Assembly (NCBI GenBank): GCA_002396485.1
Contig: DGXZ01000054.1
Span: 570 to 20,416 of the forward strand
Length of the DNA stretch: 19,847 nt
Reading direction: 5' to 3'
Origin: Spartobacteria bacterium UBA5019
Lineage (GTDB): Bacteria > Verrucomicrobiota > Verrucomicrobiia > Chthoniobacterales > Terrimicrobiaceae
Shown here: one piece after another, positions 12,684 to 19,847 of the stretch
Numbering within the stretch: the first letter of the stretch is position 1
How the letters are laid out: every line of letters starts with the position of its first letter
Position numbers and translations under genes: made by a program
Notes under the pieces: generated by a model
What the model was told of the DNA's origin: nothing
Databases searched by the model: none
Seen by the model: the letters and a program-made list of their open reading frames with translations, nothing else

Positions 12684-15332
12684 TCAGATGTTTTTTTGGA
12701 ATGTGTGGAGCTGGCGGCACATTTTGGCTACGAGGGCGGTCCAGCCGGTTTGGTGGCTGGCACCGACGCCTGCGCCATTGTCGCCGTTGAAGTATTCGTT
12801 GAAGAGGAGGAGATCGCGCCAGTGGGGATCGTTTTGGAAGAGGTCAACTCCGCCATTGAACGGGCGGCGGCCATCTTTGTCGCGGGTGAATATGCCGACG
12901 AGGCGTTTTTCGAGCTCCAAGGAAACCTCCCAGAGGTTCATCTGGACTCCACTGCCGGTCGGAAACTCCACTTTGAATGTGTCGCCGAAGTAAAAACCGA
13001 ATTTTTGGAGTGCCTCAATGACGAGATAATTCATCGGCATCCAGACTGGGCCGCGCCAATTCGAGTTGCCGCCGAACATCGCCACAGGGCTATCGGCGGG
13101 ACTATAGGCGAGGGTCTCGGTTTTTTCCCCTTCGGTGAAGGTGTAGGGATGCTCTTCGTAGATTTTTGAGAGGGCACGGATGCCATGCGGCGAAAGGAAT
13201 TCCGATTCATCGAACAAACGCTCGCAGATGCGCCGGAGGTGCTCGGGTGGGACAAGCGAGATGAGTTTGCGTCCATCGACATCTTGTTTGATGTGCTGAA
13301 GTTTCGCCATCAGATGCGGGCGGTGTTTTTCGAACCACTGGTAGCGTTTGCGCAGGAGTGGAAACTTCAACACGGTCGCAGGATCGAAGCTCTCCACCGC
13401 GAAGAGAGGGGTGAGACCCGCAACCGAGCGGGTTTTGAGATAGGCTGAGGAGCCGTCCGGACGCCGTAGGACATCATAGTAAAATCCATCCTCATCGTCC
13501 CATAAGGCGAGGCCGCCCGTGCCTGTCGAGTTGATGGCTGCGGCGAGGTAGATGAAATCGTTGAGGAATTTGTCGGCTATGTCCTCGAACTCCGGCTCCT
13601 CTTGGGCGAGTTCGATGGCGATTTTGAGCATATTGAGCGAGAAGGTCGCCATCCAGGCGGTGCCGTCGCTCTGCGCGATGCGGGATCCGTCGGGGAGCGG
13701 GTAGCGGCGGTCGAACACGCCGATGTTGTCGAGACCGAGGAATCCGCCTTCGAAGACATTTTCTCCCGTCTGATCGACCCGGTTCGCCCACCAGCCGTAG
13801 TTGAGGAGGAGTTTGTTGAAGGCTTTTTTGAGATAGGCGCGGTCGCCTGTGCCCGTCTCTCCGCGTTCGATGGAATAAATCCTCCACGCCGCCCAGCCGC
13901 CGATGGGCGGGTTGGCATCCGATAGCGCCCATTCGTAAGCAGGCTGCTGGGCGCTTGGAGAAGTGTAGCGTTCGCCTTGGAGCAGCATGTTTTGGCGTTT
14001 CGCGGTGCCGGGATCGGTGACAGCAAAGGCCACGGATTGGAACATGAGATCCCAAGCGCAGAAGTAGGGGTATTCCCAACAATCGGGCATCGAGATGACA
14101 TCGTTCGCGTAGAGTTCCTGCCAGAAAACATTGCGTCCTTTCCAGCGTTCGGCCGGCGGCTTCGGCATGGTCGGATCGCCGCTGAGCCAGCGGTTCACAT
14201 GGTAGGAATAAAATTTCTTGCCCCAGAGCAGGCCGGCAATCGCGCTGCGCATGACGAGCGACAAGTCCTCGGGCATTCCGGGAACCACGGCTTCGAAGTG
14301 GGCGAAGTGTTCCTTTTCCCGATCGGCAAAAAGCGTGTCGAAGGCGGAATCAAACGACTGTTCCTGTGCGCCTGGGGCGAGCCGTAGGCGGATCACCCAC
14401 TCTTCACCGGGGGCGAGCGTGCGTTGGTAGACTGCTGCGGCCTTGGTGCCGATGTGGGCGGGGTTCACCGCGCCGGTCGCTCCACTCACGACATAATCAT
14501 GGAAGGCATCTTTCACAAATGGCGTGCGGTTTGGGGAATTGTAGAGGCGGCGGTCGTTGGTCTCGTTCTCGGTGAAAATCCACTCCGGTCGGCCTTCGGC
14601 TTGGAGGCTGTAATCGCCCAGATCGGCGGAATGCGCGCTGAGTCCCTGACCGTCCGGCAACAGGCGGATCTCTGGCTTCGAGGCGGGGGCGACTTCCCAT
14701 GTCCATGTGTTGCGGAACCAGAGTGTCGGAAGAACGGTCAGCGGGGCCGCATCGGGGCCGCGATTGACGATTCGCAACCGGATCGCCATGTCGTCCGGCG
14801 CCGCTTTGGCGTATTCGAAGAACACATCGAAGTAGCGGCTTTCGTCGAAAATGCCGGTATCGACGAGTTCGTATTCCTTCTCCAGGCGGGAGCGGCATCC
14901 ATTTTCCTCGATGAGGTGCTGGTAGGGGAATTCCTGCTGCGGGTATTTGTAGAGGCCGCGCATGAAGGAATGCGTGGGGGTGTTTGCAAGGTGGTAGTAG
15001 TAGTCCTTGATGTCCTCGCCGTGGTTACCCTGCGGGTTGGAGAGCCCGAAAGCGCGCTCTTTTAAAATCGGATCCTTGCCGTTCCAGAGCGCAGCCGAGA
15101 AGCACAGCAGTCCGTTTTTGTCACAAATGCCGAGAAGTCCATCCTCACCCCAGCGGTAGGCGCGCGAGCGGGATTGATCGAAGGAAAACGAGGTCCAGGC
15201 GTCGCCATCTGCCGAATAATCCTCCCTCACCGTTCCCCACTGGCGGTCGCTCAGGTAGGGGCCCCAGAGGTGCCAGTCTTCTGTGTCGGAATCGCGGGCT
15301 TCGATGCGGAGGGATTCGTTGTCTTTAGGCAT
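12684..15332 (-). CDS. GH63-family glucosidase (MGH1-like), cytoplasmic
   Basis: 882 aa, full length for the bacterial GH63 group. An N-terminal beta-rich domain (about 1-330; RQWGTVREDYSADGDAWTSF, RWGEDGLLGI) precedes an (alpha/alpha)6 barrel. Asp428 in CAWDLMFQ is the probable general acid and Glu846 in NEYFNGDNG the general base; the C-terminal GASHQTGW (857-864) is diagnostic. Family members hydrolyse alpha-glucosides or mannosylglycerate with inversion; the substrate here cannot be told. No signal peptide, so it acts inside the cell. It is the last gene of the minus-strand operon, 31 nt after the MFS transporter, which may bring in its substrate. No clear ribosome binding site. Confidence 0.9.
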   Translation of the reverse strand: MPKDNESLRIEARDSDTEDWHLWGPYLSDRQWGTVREDYSADGDAWTSFSFDQSRSRAYRWGEDGLLGICDKNGLLCFSAALWNGKDPILKERAFGLSNPQGNHGEDIKDYYYHLANTPTHSFMRGLYKYPQQEFPYQHLIEENGCRSRLEKEYELVDTGIFDESRYFDVFFEYAKAAPDDMAIRLRIVNRGPDAAPLTVLPTLWFRNTWTWEVAPASKPEIRLLPDGQGLSAHSADLGDYSLQAEGRPEWIFTENETNDRRLYNSPNRTPFVKDAFHDYVVSGATGAVNPAHIGTKAAAVYQRTLAPGEEWVIRLRLAPGAQEQSFDSAFDTLFADREKEHFAHFEAVVPGMPEDLSLVMRSAIAGLLWGKKFYSYHVNRWLSGDPTMPKPPAERWKGRNVFWQELYANDVISMPDCWEYPYFCAWDLMFQSVAFAVTDPGTAKRQNMLLQGERYTSPSAQQPAYEWALSDANPPIGGWAAWRIYSIERGETGTGDRAYLKKAFNKLLLNYGWWANRVDQTGENVFEGGFLGLDNIGVFDRRYPLPDGSRIAQSDGTAWMATFSLNMLKIAIELAQEEPEFEDIADKFLNDFIYLAAAINSTGTGGLALWDDEDGFYYDVLRRPDGSSAYLKTRSVAGLTPLFAVESFDPATVLKFPLLRKRYQWFEKHRPHLMAKLQHIKQDVDGRKLISLVPPEHLRRICERLFDESEFLSPHGIRALSKIYEEHPYTFTEGEKTETLAYSPADSPVAMFGGNSNWRGPVWMPMNYLVIEALQKFGFYFGDTFKVEFPTGSGVQMNLWEVSLELEKRLVGIFTRDKDGRRPFNGGVDLFQNDPHWRDLLLFNEYFNGDNGAGVGASHQTGWTALVAKMCRQLHTFQKNI

Positions 15333-15363
15333 GGGGAGGTGATGGGTGATTTGTGGTGTGAAG

Positions 15364-16560
15364 TCAATCGCGGCGGGTCATCACAAAGGCGAGCACAGCG
15401 AGGCCAATGGCGGGGACTGCGGTGGCGGCGAAGATGTGGTTGAGGGAAAGCGATGCCATGTTCTCAAGCGGGCCGACTCCAAAGGCTGCGATGCCGTAAC
15501 CGAGCTGGTAGAACGCAATCATACCGCCCGCGACCGAGGCGGCGATGGATGGCATTTGTTTTTGTCCGAAGCTGATGAGGAGCGGCAGCATGGCGGAGCA
15601 GCCGAGGCCGGCGAGAGCGAAGGCGGCAAGGCCGGGTAGGGCGGCTTTCGCGGGCAGTAATGGCGTGAGAAAAAATGAAATCGTGATCACCACGGGCAAG
15701 AACCGAAAAACCCCACGCTCGGGAACCCATCGGTCGATCGACGCGAACAGCAGGCGGCCGCCGGTAACGGTGGCCCAGAAAACGGTTAGCGCCAGCGAGG
15801 CCGTGGCGGGAGTGTTTCCCAGCGTGTTGGACATGAGGATCGATGCCCAGTTGCCGTTCATTGTCTCGCAGATGCCATAGAGAAAGGCGGCAGCGGCAAA
15901 GGCTGGGAAGAGGGGAGGCAGGCCTCCAGAACGCGAGTGTGGCGCACTCGAGGCCGCGCCCGTGGAGATTTTCAGCGGCAATGAAAAAACGAGGAGCCCG
16001 CCGCAGAGTGCGGCGACGAGGACTGGAAGGCCCCACCAAAATCCCAGGCCGGTGAAAACCGCCACAAATGCCGGCGCCAGCGCTGTGCCAAGGCCCAGCA
16101 GTGTATTCAGGGTCAGCAAGGCGCGGTCCGCTGTGGACGGAAAAAACGCAGCGGCGCAGGTATTGATGACGGGAACAGTGAGGCCGAAGGCCAGGCCCAT
16201 ACAGGTCGTTGCCAGAAGCAGCACCGCGTAGGCGGCGGTCTGGTTTGCCATGAGGAACTGGCTCGCGATGAGAAGCCCCATCGAGAGGAGATTCGCCAGC
16301 ATTCCTGCCAGAAAGACATTCTTCGCCCCCAGGCTCCGTGCGAGGGTTGGGCCGAGCAGGGAGCTGACGATTGCCATGATGGCCTGCGGCACAAAGAGCA
16401 TGCCGTATTGCGTGCTGCTCAGCCCGTAGTGCTGCGGGCTTGTGAAAATCGCCCCCGCTGCGGGGAATGTGACGAGGGCAATGCCCTGCGCCACGCCCGC
16501 GCCGAAAACCGCTCCCACGGCTGCGCGGGAGGGGGTCCCATTCTGCGATGAATCCGCCAT
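15364..16560 (-). CDS. MFS transporter, probable sugar permease
   Basis: 398 aa from ATG 16560. The frame stays open 156 nt further upstream, but that part lies over the end of the GMC gene and looks like random Arg/Pro-rich shadow sequence. About 12 hydrophobic segments typical of the major facilitator family, with GLSSTQYGMLFVPQA after TM1, SLGAKNVFLAGM in the 2-3 loop region and VINTCAAAFFPSTADRALLTL midway. It is an inner-membrane carrier. Substrate not shown by sequence; the oxidoreductase (17 nt upstream) and the glucosidase (31 nt downstream) suggest a sugar or glycoside. Start and family are well supported. Confidence 0.88.
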   Translation of the reverse strand: MADSSQNGTPSRAAVGAVFGAGVAQGIALVTFPAAGAIFTSPQHYGLSSTQYGMLFVPQAIMAIVSSLLGPTLARSLGAKNVFLAGMLANLLSMGLLIASQFLMANQTAAYAVLLLATTCMGLAFGLTVPVINTCAAAFFPSTADRALLTLNTLLGLGTALAPAFVAVFTGLGFWWGLPVLVAALCGGLLVFSLPLKISTGAASSAPHSRSGGLPPLFPAFAAAAFLYGICETMNGNWASILMSNTLGNTPATASLALTVFWATVTGGRLLFASIDRWVPERGVFRFLPVVITISFFLTPLLPAKAALPGLAAFALAGLGCSAMLPLLISFGQKQMPSIAASVAGGMIAFYQLGYGIAAFGVGPLENMASLSLNHIFAATAVPAIGLAVLAFVMTRRD

Positions 16561-16577
16561 GCCGGAGTGCGGAGTCT

Positions 16578-18128
16578 TTATTTCAGCCTCTCGAGGAGAT
16601 GGTCGCCGACTCGGAGGGCGTTCGCCATCGCGGTCAGAGCGGGATTCACCGCGCCGATGCTCGGGAAGAACGAGGTGTCCACGACATAGAGGTTGTCGAG
16701 TTCGTGGGCCTTGCAATTCGTGTCGAGCACGGAGGTGGCGGGATCGGTGCCGAAGCGGCAGGTGCCGGATTGGTGGGCCACGCCGCCGATGTCGATCTCG
16801 TTTTTCATGTAGAGATTTCGCGGGATGAGGTGCTCGTGCATGCCGAGGTGGTTGAGCATCGACTTGAGCTTTTCGTAGAGGCGTTGCTTGGCGACCTGGT
16901 TGTTTGGCGTGTAGCTGAGCGTGATATTGCCCTCGCGGTCGATTGTGACGCGGTTGTCGGGCGAGGGGAGGTCCTCGGTCGAGAGCCAGAAATCGACGGC
17001 ATGCTTGGCTACGAAGTCGAGTGTGAACTCAGGCGCAAGGCCGGCCTCGATCGGCTTCTCGCCTCGATACATGGGGCCTTGGGATTTTCCAATCATCTGG
17101 ATATTGCCCATCGGAAACTCAAAGTCCTTCATGCCAAAATAAAAATCATTCAGACCAAGTGTCTTCTGGTATTTCGTCGGATTCGGCTCCTTGGAAATCG
17201 CCAGCACGGCCTGGCTGTTGTGATACATGTAATTCCGACCCACCTGCCCGGAGCCGTTCGCAAGGCCGTTCGGGTGTTTGTCATTCGCCGACATGAGAAG
17301 GAGCCGCGCGGAGTTCGCCGCTCCTGCGGAAACGACCACGATGCTGGCGCGGAAGGTTTCGGTTTTTCCGTCGCGATCGACCACGACCTCGCTCACCGAA
17401 TTGCCAGCGGAGTTGGTGTTGAGTTTCAGCACCTGGGAATTTGTGAGGAGCGTGACATTCGAGTGTTCGAGCGCGGGACGCACACCCAAGACCTCGGCAT
17501 CCGACTTCGCCTGGACGAGGCAGGGAAATCCATCGCAATCCTCGCAGCGCACGCATTGGCTGTAGGGCATGTTTGCCTCGTTGAGCATGATGCCGCAGGG
17601 CGAGTGGAAGGGATGGTAGCCTGCGCGTTTGAGGTCGTCGGCGAGTTGCTGGATGCGGGGCTCGTGGGATACGGCGGGGAAGGGATACGGCTCGCTGCAG
17701 GGCGGTTCGGTAGGATCCTCGCCGCGTGCGCCGTGGACATGATACATGCGCTCGGCCTTGGTGTAGTAGGATTCAAAATCCTCGTAGCCCAGCGGCCATG
17801 CGGGCGAGATGCCATCCTGGTGTTTCAGGATGCCGAAATCCTCCTTGCGCAGCCGGTAGAGAGCGGCGCCGTAGAGCTTGGTCGCGCCGCCGACGAAGTA
17901 ATGGACGCCGGGTTGAAAAGCCTTGCCGTGCTTGTCGCGCCAGGTGTCCTTCGATGTGTAGCGGTTTGCGATGAAGACTTCCGATGCGGACCAGTTTTCC
18001 GGCTCGCGCGGGAGCCAGCCGCCGCGCTCGAGGATGAGGATGCGTTTTCCGGAGGGGGCCAGGTGACGGGCCAATGTGCCGCCGCCCGCGCCACTTCCGA
18101 TGATGATGATATCGTAGTCGTTGTTCAT
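16578..18128 (-). CDS. GMC oxidoreductase, FAD-dependent sugar dehydrogenase-like
   Basis: 516 aa, typical GMC length. The N-terminal Rossmann motif IIIIGSGAGGGTLARHL (7-23) with Glu34 in LILERGG binds FAD. His452 (HQSGTCRFG) and Asn495 (NPALTAMA) are the usual catalytic His/Asn pair that takes a proton from the alcohol. Four cysteines at 192, 195, 198 and 203 (CVRCEDCDGFPC) are set like an Fe-S site, as known for some FAD-glucose dehydrogenases; this suggests electron transfer to a carrier rather than to oxygen. No signal peptide, no Tat motif. Gene order: 6 nt after the SMP-30-like gene and 17 nt before the transporter. A sugar or polyol is oxidised to a lactone or ketone by inference. Confidence 0.92.
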   Translation of the reverse strand: MNNDYDIIIIGSGAGGGTLARHLAPSGKRILILERGGWLPREPENWSASEVFIANRYTSKDTWRDKHGKAFQPGVHYFVGGATKLYGAALYRLRKEDFGILKHQDGISPAWPLGYEDFESYYTKAERMYHVHGARGEDPTEPPCSEPYPFPAVSHEPRIQQLADDLKRAGYHPFHSPCGIMLNEANMPYSQCVRCEDCDGFPCLVQAKSDAEVLGVRPALEHSNVTLLTNSQVLKLNTNSAGNSVSEVVVDRDGKTETFRASIVVVSAGAANSARLLLMSANDKHPNGLANGSGQVGRNYMYHNSQAVLAISKEPNPTKYQKTLGLNDFYFGMKDFEFPMGNIQMIGKSQGPMYRGEKPIEAGLAPEFTLDFVAKHAVDFWLSTEDLPSPDNRVTIDREGNITLSYTPNNQVAKQRLYEKLKSMLNHLGMHEHLIPRNLYMKNEIDIGGVAHQSGTCRFGTDPATSVLDTNCKAHELDNLYVVDTSFFPSIGAVNPALTAMANALRVGDHLLERLK

Positions 18129-18134
18129 GGATTT

Positions 18135-19265
18135 CTAGCGTTCGATTTGTGGCACGGGTTTCGCACCGGTTGTGTTGAGTTTGATCGCCCAGACCGAGTC
18201 GGACGAGCAAATGAAGAGGATATTGTTGTCGCGGCCGCCGAAGGTCAGGTTCGCCGTCTCCTTAGGCAGCTTGATTTTGCCGATCATCTTACCCTTTGGG
18301 TTGAAGACGTGGATGCCGTCGAGCGCGCCGGAGTAGATATTGCCATTCGCGTCGAGCCGCATTCCATCGGGGAAACCGGGATAGACGACTGCGAATTCGC
18401 GCTGGTTCGAGATCGTTTTGCCATCCGCCGAGACATCGAAAGCATAGATCGTGTGCGGTTTGTCGTAGTAGTAGGTGCGCGGCGCCTGGATCGCTCCGCT
18501 GTCGATGATGTAGAGGATTTTTTCATCTGGTGAAAAGGCGATGCCATTGGGCATTTGCAGATTTCCGGTCACCACCGTGAGGGCCTTGGTTTTCGGATCG
18601 TAACGGTAGACATTGTTCGGCAAATACGCCTCCTGCGGGAATTGCAGCGAGCCGTAGCTGGGATCGGTGAACCACACGGAGCCGTCGGATTTCACCACCA
18701 GATCGTTCGGAGAATTCAGCGGCTTGCCCTCGTAGGAACCAGCAAGCGTTTCCACCGTGCCATCGTGTTTTGTGATGGAAACCCGGCGACCGGTCGTCTC
18801 GGCCGTGAGCAGGTTTGCGTTGAGGTCGGCTGTTTGACCATCCGCAATGCTCGAGGGATGCCGAAAAACGACCGGCTCGCTCCAGGAGGCTGGCGTGATG
18901 GTATTGTATGGCGTGAGGCCATGCCAGCGGATGAGGTTGATGTTGTCGTTGATCTGGTCGGAAAAAATGAGATAGCCCTCGTCGGAGTTTTTCACCGAGA
19001 GAAAAACCGGTCCCTCGGTGAAGCCAAAACCTTTGGCGAGATGCACCAGTGCGGGCTCCTTGCCGAGAATCTCGGCAAATTCCTGATCATAAACTTCAAG
19101 CGGCAACTGCGGATTTTGAGCCTCCGGGTAGGGAGGATTTTTCTCGTAGGAAAGGTTGAGGATTTCCGTCCTTTGAGCGGAAGCTGAAAGAGGCTGAAAA
19201 AAAGATGCACACAGCAGTGCACCCAAGAGAGAAGTCCGGCGCAAAAAAATGATGGATGAACGCAC
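18135..19265 (-). CDS. Secreted SMP-30/gluconolactonase-like protein
   Basis: 376 aa, a six-bladed beta-propeller of the SMP-30/gluconolactonase/LRE family. A Sec signal peptide covers about 1-30 (RR, hydrophobic core, then SASA before Gln31), so it is periplasmic or secreted. The metal-site residues expected for a lactonase are present: Glu84 (FTEGPVF), Asn187 (NSPNDLVV), Asn240 (MPNGIAFSPDEK) and Asp255 (LYIIDSG). It would hydrolyse a sugar lactone to the acid. It heads the operon. Its start is a GTG at 19265 without a good ribosome site; a TTG at 19244 would shorten but not destroy the signal peptide. The next gene follows after 6 nt. Substrate is inferred from neighbours. Confidence 0.9.
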   Translation of the reverse strand: MRSSIIFLRRTSLLGALLCASFFQPLSASAQRTEILNLSYEKNPPYPEAQNPQLPLEVYDQEFAEILGKEPALVHLAKGFGFTEGPVFLSVKNSDEGYLIFSDQINDNINLIRWHGLTPYNTITPASWSEPVVFRHPSSIADGQTADLNANLLTAETTGRRVSITKHDGTVETLAGSYEGKPLNSPNDLVVKSDGSVWFTDPSYGSLQFPQEAYLPNNVYRYDPKTKALTVVTGNLQMPNGIAFSPDEKILYIIDSGAIQAPRTYYYDKPHTIYAFDVSADGKTISNQREFAVVYPGFPDGMRLDANGNIYSGALDGIHVFNPKGKMIGKIKLPKETANLTFGGRDNNILFICSSDSVWAIKLNTTGAKPVPQIER

Positions 19266-19301
19266 GCGGCGAGTCTTGGGATGGACTCTGGGAGGTCAAG
19301 G

Positions 19302-19330
19302 ATTATTGCTGAACAAATTTGGTATGCCAA
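19302..19330 (-). promoter_or_regulatory. Candidate sigma70-type promoter of the sugar operon
   Basis: On the minus strand: TTGGCA (19330-19325), a 17-nt spacer, then AATAAT (19307-19302), each box one base from consensus. Transcription would begin near 19295, about 30 nt before the GTG of the SMP-30-like gene. The sequence lies in the gap shared with dnaX, whose own promoter I cannot assign. Confidence 0.55.
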
Positions 19331-19391
19331 CGAGGAGTGACTTTTTCAAATCGTGCTGGCTGACGCGGAAGGGCGGGCTTAAAGTCCTCGC

Positions 19392-19847
19392 GTGAGTTAC
19401 CGAGTTTTCGCCCGCAAGTATCGTCCGCAAACATTCGCCGAAGTCGTCGGGCAGGAGCACATCACGCGCACACTTCAGAATGCGGTGAACTCCAGCCGGC
19501 TTGCGCAGGCCTATCTTTTTGTGGGTCCGCGCGGAATCGGCAAGACCTCCACCGCCCGCATTCTGGCGAAGGCTTTGAACTGCGAGGCCGGTCCCACCTC
19601 GGAGCCTTGCGGCAAGTGCCCGGCTTGTCTGGAAATCGCCGAGGGGCGCAGCCTCGATGTCATCGAGATCGACGGGGCCAGCAACAACGGCGTGGAAAAC
19701 ATCCGCGACCTGCGGGAAAGCGCCGCTTACGCACCGACTCGCGGGAAATTCAAAATCTACCTCATCGACGAGGTGCACATGCTCAGCACAGGCGCATTCA
19801 ACGCCCTGCTCAAAACCCTCGAGGAGCCGCCGCCGCATGTGAAGTTC
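19392..19847 (+). CDS. dnaX: DNA polymerase III subunit gamma/tau, N-terminal part
   Basis: The first 152 residues of dnaX, cut off by the window edge. It starts at GTG 19392 as MSYRVFARKYRPQTFAEVVG, the standard DnaX N terminus. Walker A is GPRGIGKTS (44-52), the zinc-binding cysteines follow (NCE, then CGKCPAC), then EIDGASNNGVENIRDLRE, Walker B LIDEVHML and EEPPPHVKF with the start of sensor 1. DnaX is the AAA+ clamp-loader ATPase of the replisome. There is no clear ribosome binding site. It lies divergent from the sugar operon and marks this end of the window as core chromosome. Confidence 0.97.
   Translation, partial: MSYRVFARKYRPQTFAEVVGQEHITRTLQNAVNSSRLAQAYLFVGPRGIGKTSTARILAKALNCEAGPTSEPCGKCPACLEIAEGRSLDVIEIDGASNNGVENIRDLRESAAYAPTRGKFKIYLIDEVHMLSTGAFNALLKTLEEPPPHVKF

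Noticed and set aside
16548..18533. Very long open frame on the plus strand (661 codons) opposite the GMC gene
   Set aside because: The minus strand carries an unmistakable GMC oxidoreductase and part of the SMP-30-like gene; the plus frame is a composition effect of codon bias and shows no family motif.

Overview
The window looks like a chromosomal segment of a moderately GC-rich, Gram-negative-type, free-living bacterium. The best guess is a member of Verrucomicrobiota (PVC group). This rests on overall gene style (GH63/GMC/SMP-30 sugar operon, EPS remnants, many Rpn/Abi/TA genes) and on a dense load of short interspersed repeats of a kind I associate with these genomes; there is no rRNA or other decisive marker. 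Few starts have a recognisable Shine-Dalgarno; sufE and the GbsR-type regulator are the clearest exceptions.

Left part (1-4.1 kb) is an accessory zone, almost all on the minus strand: a small protein plus nucleotidyltransferase pair resembling a toxin-antitoxin module; a ~0.9 kb gene-free stretch packed with at least five short repeat families (GTAG-headed REP/BIMEs, a CGCGCTACGCG family, an ACACGGAT family and others); an Rpn-type nuclease with Glu-Gly repeats; a VapBC-type PIN toxin-antitoxin pair with a strong, apparently leaderless promoter; and a truncated, frameshifted GDP-mannose 3,5-epimerase remnant.

Centre (4.2-8.4 kb): a WecG/TagA/CpsF glycosyltransferase, a GbsR/MarR-type regulator with a small hypothetical gene upstream of it, and, divergently, a WbpE/DegT-type sugar aminotransferase. 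With the epimerase remnant these look like an eroded exopolysaccharide/O-antigen locus. Behind the aminotransferase lie a nested hairpin (candidate structured RNA) and an Abi-family gene whose reading frame is interrupted by one TAA exactly where a Tyr is expected; a perfect 34-bp palindrome sits in its 3' end.

Right part (8.4-19.8 kb) is more housekeeping-like: an orphan OppB/OppC permease pair; a convergent GYF-like (DUF4339) membrane protein; a rhodanese-sufE sulfur-transfer pair; then a tight four-gene minus-strand operon running from 19.27 to 12.68 kb: secreted SMP-30/gluconolactonase-like protein, GMC oxidoreductase with a four-cysteine motif, MFS transporter and GH63 glucosidase. Together these suggest uptake, hydrolysis and oxidation of a sugar or glycoside. 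dnaX starts divergently and runs off the right edge.

The most promising leads are the sugar-oxidation operon with its possibly Fe-S-containing GMC enzyme, the nested-hairpin element, two REP arms that supply the stop codons of two unrelated genes, and the leaderless promoters of the two TA-like loci.
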